Part shown: positions 59,210-64,000 of the stretch, in pieces
Position numbering within the stretch: the first letter of the stretch is position 1
Layout: the number at the start of each line of letters is the position of its first letter
Assembly (NCBI RefSeq): GCF_000801955.1
Contig: NZ_JSZO01000001.1
Coordinates: 434,001 to 498,000, forward strand
Source of the DNA: Ralstonia sp. A12
GTDB taxonomy: Bacteria > Pseudomonadota > Gammaproteobacteria > Burkholderiales > Burkholderiaceae
Direction: 5' to 3'
Length of the DNA stretch: 64,000 nt
Translations under genes and position numbers: made by a program
The notes under the pieces: model-generated
The model's input: only the letters and a program-made list of their open reading frames with translations
The model's database searches: none
What the model was told of the DNA's origin: nothing

Positions 59210-60553
59210 TCACTCGTTGGATTGGGCGTACGGGTTTTTGTTCGTACGAAATTCGATTCGCAGCGGGGTGCCCTTCAACTGGAAAGCCTCGCGGAAACGC
59301 CCTTCCAAGAAGCGACGGTAGGTGTCGGGAATGTTCGACAGCGCATTGCCGTGGATCACCACAATCGGCGGGTTGGAACCACCCTGGTGCGCATAGCGCA
59401 GCTTCGGACGGGAAACGCCTGCGCGACGCGGCTGCTGGAACTCAACCGCTTCCTGCAACACGCGGGTGAGCTTGGGCGTCGGCAGCTTGACCATGGCGGC
59501 AGCGTAAGCCGCGTCCACCGACTTCAGCAGCGCGCCGATACCCGTCTTTTCCTTGGCCGACACGTAGTGCACGTTGGCGAACGACAGGAACTGCAGCTTG
59601 CGCTCCAGATCGTGTTTGATACGGTCACGCGCGTGGCCCGTGAGCCCATCCCACTTGTTCACGCCGACCACCAACGCGCGGCCCGACTCGACGATGAAGC
59701 CGGCGATATGCGCATCCTGGTCGGAAATATCCTGCTGCGCGTCGAGCAGCAGCACCACCACGTTGGCATCCGCAATCGACTGCAGCGTCTTGACCACCGA
59801 GAATTTCTCGATCGCCTCGAACACCTTGCCGCGCTTGCGCAGGCCCGCCGTGTCGATGAGCGTATAGGGCTTGCCGTTGCGCTCGAAATCCACGTAGATG
59901 GAGTCGCGCGTGGTGCCCGGCATGTCAAACGCGATCACACGCTCCTCGCCGATCAGCGCGTTCACCAGCGTCGACTTGCCTACGTTCGGACGGCCGACGA
60001 TAGCAATGCGCGTGCCGTGGTCGTGCGCATCGGCTGCCTCGGCAAGCTCCGGACGCTCGGCAAATGCGAGGTCGAGCGCTTCCGCCACCAAATCGTTGAC
60101 GCCATCGCCGTGCGCAGCCGAAATGGCGGCTGGATCGCCCAATCCAAGCTCGTAGAAATCGGAGGCGACCGAGGTGTAGCGCATGCCCTCAGCCTTGTTG
60201 ACGGCCAGGAGAATGCGGCGCCCGGTCTTGCGCAGATAATCGGCAATCACGCGATCCTGCGGCGCCAGCCCCAGGCGGCCATCGACGATGAAGATAACCA
60301 CGTCGGCCTCAACCACGGCCTGGCGCGTCTGCTTGGCCATCTCGGCGACGATGCCTTCTTTGGCGACGGGCTCAAAACCGCCGGTGTCGATGACGATGAA
60401 CGGACGCTCGCCGATGCGACCCTCACCATAGTGACGGTCGCGGGTCAGGCCGGGGATGTCCGCGACCAGCGCGTCGCGCGAGCGCGTCAGGCGGTTGAAC
60501 AGGGTCGATTTGCCGACATTCGGCCGCCCCACGAGGGCAATGACTGGTTTCAT
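59210..60553 (-). CDS. der: Ribosome biogenesis GTPase Der (EngA)
   Basis: A 447-residue protein with two tandem GTPase domains, each with GRPNVGKST (near residues 8 and 187), their DTxG switch motifs and NK[AW] G4 motifs (NKAE near 118, NKWD near 298), then a C-terminal KH-like domain. It acts in 50S subunit assembly and is essential in many bacteria. The ATG at 60553 fits the family N-terminus ([16 protein letters not shown]). It is followed by hfq after a 290-base gap and preceded by bamB. Confidence 0.96.
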   Translation of the reverse strand: MKPVIALVGRPNVGKSTLFNRLTRSRDALVADIPGLTRDRHYGEGRIGERPFIVIDTGGFEPVAKEGIVAEMAKQTRQAVVEADVVIFIVDGRLGLAPQDRVIADYLRKTGRRILLAVNKAEGMRYTSVASDFYELGLGDPAAISAAHGDGVNDLVAEALDLAFAERPELAEAADAHDHGTRIAIVGRPNVGKSTLVNALIGEERVIAFDMPGTTRDSIYVDFERNGKPYTLIDTAGLRKRGKVFEAIEKFSVVKTLQSIADANVVVLLLDAQQDISDQDAHIAGFIVESGRALVVGVNKWDGLTGHARDRIKHDLERKLQFLSFANVHYVSAKEKTGIGALLKSVDAAYAAAMVKLPTPKLTRVLQEAVEFQQPRRAGVSRPKLRYAHQGGSNPPIVVIHGNALSNIPDTYRRFLEGRFREAFQLKGTPLRIEFRTNKNPYAQSNE

Positions 60554-60644
60554 GCTTGTGTACCGCACGCGAATGGCGTCACGGCAAATTCCGGTTGTTG
60601 CAACTGCAGTTGGCACCCGCACGGCCTACCGAACAGATGCAAGA

Positions 60645-60742
60645 CGCCCGCGGGATACGCGGGCGCAGGTTCGAGGCGCCGGCAACCGCCTGCCGCCCCG
60701 AGTGATTCGCTTGCCGTCGCGGCGTTATCTGCCCGCGACGGC
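60645..60742. other. Two hairpins between bamB and der
   Basis: CGCCCGCG (60645–60652) pairs with CGCGGGCG (60658–60665), and GCCGTCGCG (60713–60721) pairs with CGCGACGGC (60734–60742). The second begins 5 bases after the bamB stop. Neither has a T-run on the minus strand, so they look like processing or stability elements in a continuous transcript. Confidence 0.5.
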
Positions 60743-60747
60743 TGGTG

Positions 60748-61914
60748 TTACTTCGGCAGGTAGCCGTAGACGCCACCGCCGCTCGTCTGCACGACGAGCG
60801 TCTGGCCGACCACTACCGGCGCCGCGCTGATGGCGCTGCTGTCCGCCTTCACGCGGGCAACGAACTTACCGCTGTCGCTCGCCAGGAAGTGCAGCCAGCC
60901 CTCGGCGTCGCCGACGATGACCGCGTGACCGAATGCCAGCGGCGCGCCCAGATCACGCCACAACAGCGCGTCGTTCTTCCAAAGGTCTGCGCCATTCTGG
61001 GCATTGAAACCATAGACGACCGACTTCTCATCCGCCGCGAACAGCGAACCACCATCCTGCGTCACGCCGGTCGGCGAGGAGAAATCGCGGCCCCAGCGCG
61101 GAGCACCGGTGCTGACGTCGAAGCACGCCACGCGCCCCTGGAAGCTGGCTGCGCAAACCTGTTGGCCGTCGATCGACGGCGCACCTGTCACGTCATTCAG
61201 GCGCTCAATTTCCGACACGCCACGCGGATACGATACCGCCGCTTCCCAGCGCAGCGCCCCGTTGTTAGCCGCCAGTGCACCCAGCTTGCCGCCCGCAAAA
61301 CCCAGGATGACATTGTCACCAGCGAAAATCATCGGCAGGCTGCTGCGCAGGTTCAACGCCGACGGCGAGCGTTGGTAGATCCACTTGCGATCGCCGTTGC
61401 CGCCGTCCAGGCCCAGAATACGGCCGTCAGTCGTACGCACGATCACCAGCCCCTGACCAACCAGCGGCGCGGTCAGCACTTCACCGTTGACGGTGGCCTT
61501 CCACTTTTGCGCACCCTTTTCATCAAATGCGACGACGGTACCCTTCTCGCCGGCCACGGCGGTAAGCGTGCCGTCGCTGCCCGGACCGGACGTCAGATCG
61601 ACATCCGCCTTGCCTTGCCATACGGTGCGGCCGGTTGTGCCATCCAACGCCGTCACACCGCCGTTGGCGGCCGACACGTAGACGTTGTTACCCCAGACGA
61701 ACGGCTGCATCACGTAGCGGCCGCTCTTGCCAACGCTCACGCTCCACGCCTGGCTCACGGCCAGCGCCTGCTGAACTTCCTTCAGCTTGGCGGGCTCATG
61801 CTTGCTCTTGCTGCTGAACAGCGAGCAACCGCCCAGAACGGCCGTCGCCGCCAGTGCCAGCACCGCGACACGCGCTGCGCGCGCGAGACCACCCTGCTCA
61901 AGTGCGTGAATCAT
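60748..61914 (-). CDS. bamB: Outer membrane assembly lipoprotein BamB
   Basis: A 388-residue lipoprotein of the BAM complex that inserts beta-barrel proteins in the outer membrane. The signal peptide ends in a lipobox (VLGGC, Cys near residue 30), then an eight-bladed PQQ-type beta-propeller with repeats such as [16 protein letters not shown] and [15 protein letters not shown]. Length is normal. It follows yfgM by 51 bases, as in E. coli. Confidence 0.95.
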   Translation of the reverse strand: MIHALEQGGLARAARVAVLALAATAVLGGCSLFSSKSKHEPAKLKEVQQALAVSQAWSVSVGKSGRYVMQPFVWGNNVYVSAANGGVTALDGTTGRTVWQGKADVDLTSGPGSDGTLTAVAGEKGTVVAFDEKGAQKWKATVNGEVLTAPLVGQGLVIVRTTDGRILGLDGGNGDRKWIYQRSPSALNLRSSLPMIFAGDNVILGFAGGKLGALAANNGALRWEAAVSYPRGVSEIERLNDVTGAPSIDGQQVCAASFQGRVACFDVSTGAPRWGRDFSSPTGVTQDGGSLFAADEKSVVYGFNAQNGADLWKNDALLWRDLGAPLAFGHAVIVGDAEGWLHFLASDSGKFVARVKADSSAISAAPVVVGQTLVVQTSGGGVYGYLPK

Positions 61915-61965
61915 GAAATCGGGATCCTTTTGTTATGCGTTGAAGTGCTACCCAAGCGTTGCCGA

Positions 61966-62601
61966 TCAGGCGCCGCCCAGAGCATCCAGCTTGAACTGCA
62001 CGATCTGGCGAGCCGAAGCGTCTGCCGAGCCGAACTTCTCCAGCGCCAGCTTGTAGGCGGTACGCGCGTCTTCGGTCTTGTTCTGTGCCGCAAGCAGGTC
62101 GCCGCGACGGTCAGCAAACAAAGCCGTGAACGCCGGCGCAACGTCGCCGGAGACTAGCGCGAGGCCCTGATCGTAGGCTTTCTCATCGAGCAGCAGACCC
62201 GCCAGGCGCAGCTTGGCGAGGGCTTTGTATTCGTCATCACGTGCGTGGTCGATCGTCCATTGCAACTGCGCCTTCGCGCTGGCTGCATCGTTCGCCTCGT
62301 AGAGTGCCTTGGCAGCAGCCAGTGCTGTCATCTGCGCATAAGCGGTGCGGCCGAACTTGTCTTCCATGTCGGTAGCGGCGCGCTTGATCTTCTCAGCATC
62401 CTTGCCTTCGACAGCCTTCTGCACCTGCTCATACAGCACAGACGCTTCGCCCGCCTGCTTGCGTTGCCAGTTCTTCCAGCCAAACCAACCGGCTACGGCC
62501 AGCAGCACCACGATGGCGATCCACGTCACCACGTTGCCGTTGTCGCGCCACCAGTGCTTGAGGCTCTCTAGTTGTTCCTGTTCTTCGAGATCGTAGGCCA
62601 T
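61966..62601 (-). CDS. yfgM: YfgM-like tetratricopeptide membrane protein
   Basis: A 211-residue protein with a short cytoplasmic N-terminus (AYDLEEQEQLESLKHWWRDN), one transmembrane helix (about residues 23–41) and a periplasmic TPR-like domain to the end. YfgM is an ancillary SecYEG partner linked to periplasmic chaperones. The ATG at 62601 matches the family start. It lies between hisS (25-base gap) and bamB on the same strand. Confidence 0.9.
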   Translation of the reverse strand: MAYDLEEQEQLESLKHWWRDNGNVVTWIAIVVLLAVAGWFGWKNWQRKQAGEASVLYEQVQKAVEGKDAEKIKRAATDMEDKFGRTAYAQMTALAAAKALYEANDAASAKAQLQWTIDHARDDEYKALAKLRLAGLLLDEKAYDQGLALVSGDVAPAFTALFADRRGDLLAAQNKTEDARTAYKLALEKFGSADASARQIVQFKLDALGGA

Positions 62602-62626
62602 GCTTTGCAGAGCTTGAGGTTGGGAG

Positions 62627-63949
62627 TTAGTCGCTGTTTGCCACCATGGCATCAATCAGACGGTCGACCAATTGGTCAGCCGGCACGGTCTGCTGGGCGT
62701 CGGCGCTCGGGTCGCCACGCAGCGGCTTGATCTGCGCCACACCTTGGGCGACTTCATCGTCGCCAATGATAACCGCATAGGATGCGCCACTTGCGTCGGC
62801 ACGCTTGAACTGCGACTTGAAGCTGCCGTTGCGCCCTTCCGCCGAGGCGTGAAGAATGACGTCAAGGCCTGCATCACGCAGACGCTCGGCGGCCACCAGC
62901 GCCTGCACCTGTGCGTCATCGCCTTGGTGAACGATGTAGACGTCGCAGCCTTGCGCCTCCGGCTCCAGCTTTTCTTCACGCAGCAACTCGATGATGCGCT
63001 CCACGCCCATCGCCCAACCGCATGCTGGGGCCGGCTTGCCGCCGATCTGCTCGATCAGCGGATCATAGCGGCCGCCACCAGCCACCGTACCTTGCGCGCC
63101 GAGCTTGTCGGTCGTCCACTCGAACACGGTGAGGTTGTAGTAGTCCAGCCCGCGCACCAGACGCGGGTTGATCGTGAACGGGATGTTGTTGGCCTTGAGC
63201 AGCTTCTGCACGCCCTCGAAGTGCGCGCGCGATTCTTCGCCCAGATAGTCGATCAGCTTGGGCGCGCCGGCTGCCATCTCCTGCAGCGCAGGATTCTTCG
63301 TGTCGAGCACGCGCAGCGGGTTGGTATACAGGCGACGCTTGCCGTCTTCGTCAAGGATGTCCTGGAAGCCTTCCAAGTACTTGATGAGATCGGCACGGTG
63401 CGCCGCGCGCTCGTCCGCCTGGCCGAGCGAGTTCAGCTCGAGCTTCAGGCCGACCAGACCGAGGTCGTCCCACAGGCGCTGGCACATCAGGATGACTTCC
63501 GCATCGATGTCCGGGCCGGCAAAGCCCAGCGCTTCCACGCCCACCTGATGGAACTGGCGGTAGCGGCCGCGCTGCGGACGCTCGTGGCGGAACATCGGGC
63601 CCGTGTACCACAGCCGCTTCGGGCCGTCATACAGCAAGTTGTGTTCGATCACAGCGCGCACAGCGGCAGCAGTACCTTCCGGGCGCATCGTCAGTTGCTC
63701 GCCGTTCAGGGCGTCGGTGAAGGTGTACATCTCCTTCTCGACGATGTCCGTTACCTCGCCGATGCCGCGCACGAACAGTTGTGTCTGCTCGACGATCGGC
63801 GTGCGGATCTGCTGGTAGCCGTAGGCGCGCAGCATGCTGCGCACGGCGTTGTCGAAGTGCTCCCACAGCGGGGCGTCGCTGGGCAGCAGGTCGTTCATGC
63901 CCTTGACGCCCGCGATCTTCTGCGCGCGTTGTTGTTTGGGTTCGCTCAT
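62627..63949 (-). CDS. hisS: Histidyl-tRNA synthetase
   Basis: A 440-residue class II synthetase charging tRNA-His. Motif 1 and 2 regions ([15 protein letters not shown] near residue 80, [16 protein letters not shown] near 119) and the histidine-A loop [15 protein letters not shown] (near 262) are intact, with a C-terminal anticodon-binding domain (about 335–425). The ATG at 63949 lacks a clear ribosome site, so it may be coupled to an upstream gene beyond the window edge; the last 51 bases cannot be assigned. Confidence 0.96.
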   Translation of the reverse strand: MSEPKQQRAQKIAGVKGMNDLLPSDAPLWEHFDNAVRSMLRAYGYQQIRTPIVEQTQLFVRGIGEVTDIVEKEMYTFTDALNGEQLTMRPEGTAAAVRAVIEHNLLYDGPKRLWYTGPMFRHERPQRGRYRQFHQVGVEALGFAGPDIDAEVILMCQRLWDDLGLVGLKLELNSLGQADERAAHRADLIKYLEGFQDILDEDGKRRLYTNPLRVLDTKNPALQEMAAGAPKLIDYLGEESRAHFEGVQKLLKANNIPFTINPRLVRGLDYYNLTVFEWTTDKLGAQGTVAGGGRYDPLIEQIGGKPAPACGWAMGVERIIELLREEKLEPEAQGCDVYIVHQGDDAQVQALVAAERLRDAGLDVILHASAEGRNGSFKSQFKRADASGASYAVIIGDDEVAQGVAQIKPLRGDPSADAQQTVPADQLVDRLIDAMVANSD

Positions 63950-64000
63950 GATGTCACGTTAAAAGCCGGCCTATTCTGTGGGCCGACTTGTCGTTTCTTG

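Noticed and set aside
63950-64000. Possible tail of an upstream minus-strand gene (ispG often precedes hisS)
   Set aside because: Only 51 bases are visible; all three minus frames end in stops here and no family C-terminus can be recognised.

Overview
The window reads as chromosomal core sequence of a high-GC beta-proteobacterium of the family Burkholderiaceae, most likely the genus Ralstonia. This is inferred from codon use, protein family types and gene order (glnA–DUF4124–ntrB–ntrC; odhA–odhB–lpdA–zapE; hisS–yfgM–bamB–der–hfq–hflX–hflK–hflC–DUF2065–hisZ–purA), not from a database search. Fifty-six protein genes and one tRNA are supported. I see no rRNA, CRISPR array, prophage, insertion sequence or plasmid function. 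Coding density is high and most genes are on the minus strand.

Layout. 1–3131: start of a cbb3 cytochrome oxidase cluster (ccoN, ccoS, copper ATPase ccoI), with two identical FNR-type boxes. 3259–5223: a ComB-family phosphatase and zapE. 5327–11194: the 2-oxoglutarate dehydrogenase complex (odhA, odhB, lpdA). 11480–16503: ugpBAECQ for glycerol-3-phosphate/glycerophosphodiester uptake. 16702–18214: a HAD hydrolase and a small unknown coiled protein. 18270–23616: nitrogen control (ntrC, ntrB, a DUF4124 protein, glnA) with a readable sigma-54/NtrC control region. 23617–28697: a rhodanese, then a tight minus-strand run of envelope-type genes (beta-propeller, deacetylase-like protein, fatty acid hydroxylase family protein, EI24 membrane protein, MoCF-domain protein). 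28814–34661: hrpA, argA, yggX. 34736–36280: a chemoreceptor with a sigma-28 type promoter. 36526–44768: a complete reductive pyrimidine catabolic operon (hydrolase, preT, preA, NCS1 permease, dihydropyrimidinase) with a divergent TetR regulator and a palindromic operator. 44856–51908: rpiA, tal, a sirtuin, rlmB, rnr, tRNA-Leu(CAG) and a phosphoribosyltransferase. 52038–63949: purA, hisZ, DUF2065, hflC, hflK, hflX, hfq, der, bamB, yfgM and hisS.

How it works together. The regulatory reading is the most informative part. cbb3 oxidase and its copper pump appear oxygen-controlled. glnA appears driven by sigma-54 from three NtrC-like sites spaced exactly 30 bp apart, while the NtrB/NtrC pair is encoded just downstream. 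The pyrimidine operon makes ammonia and beta-alanine from uracil, which fits a nitrogen-scavenging role. I found no clearly new multi-gene system. The best candidates for a second look are the promoter that would give ccoI an almost leaderless mRNA, the NtrC site array, the deacetylase-like protein lacking a metal ligand in its small operon, and several perfect intergenic inverted repeats.
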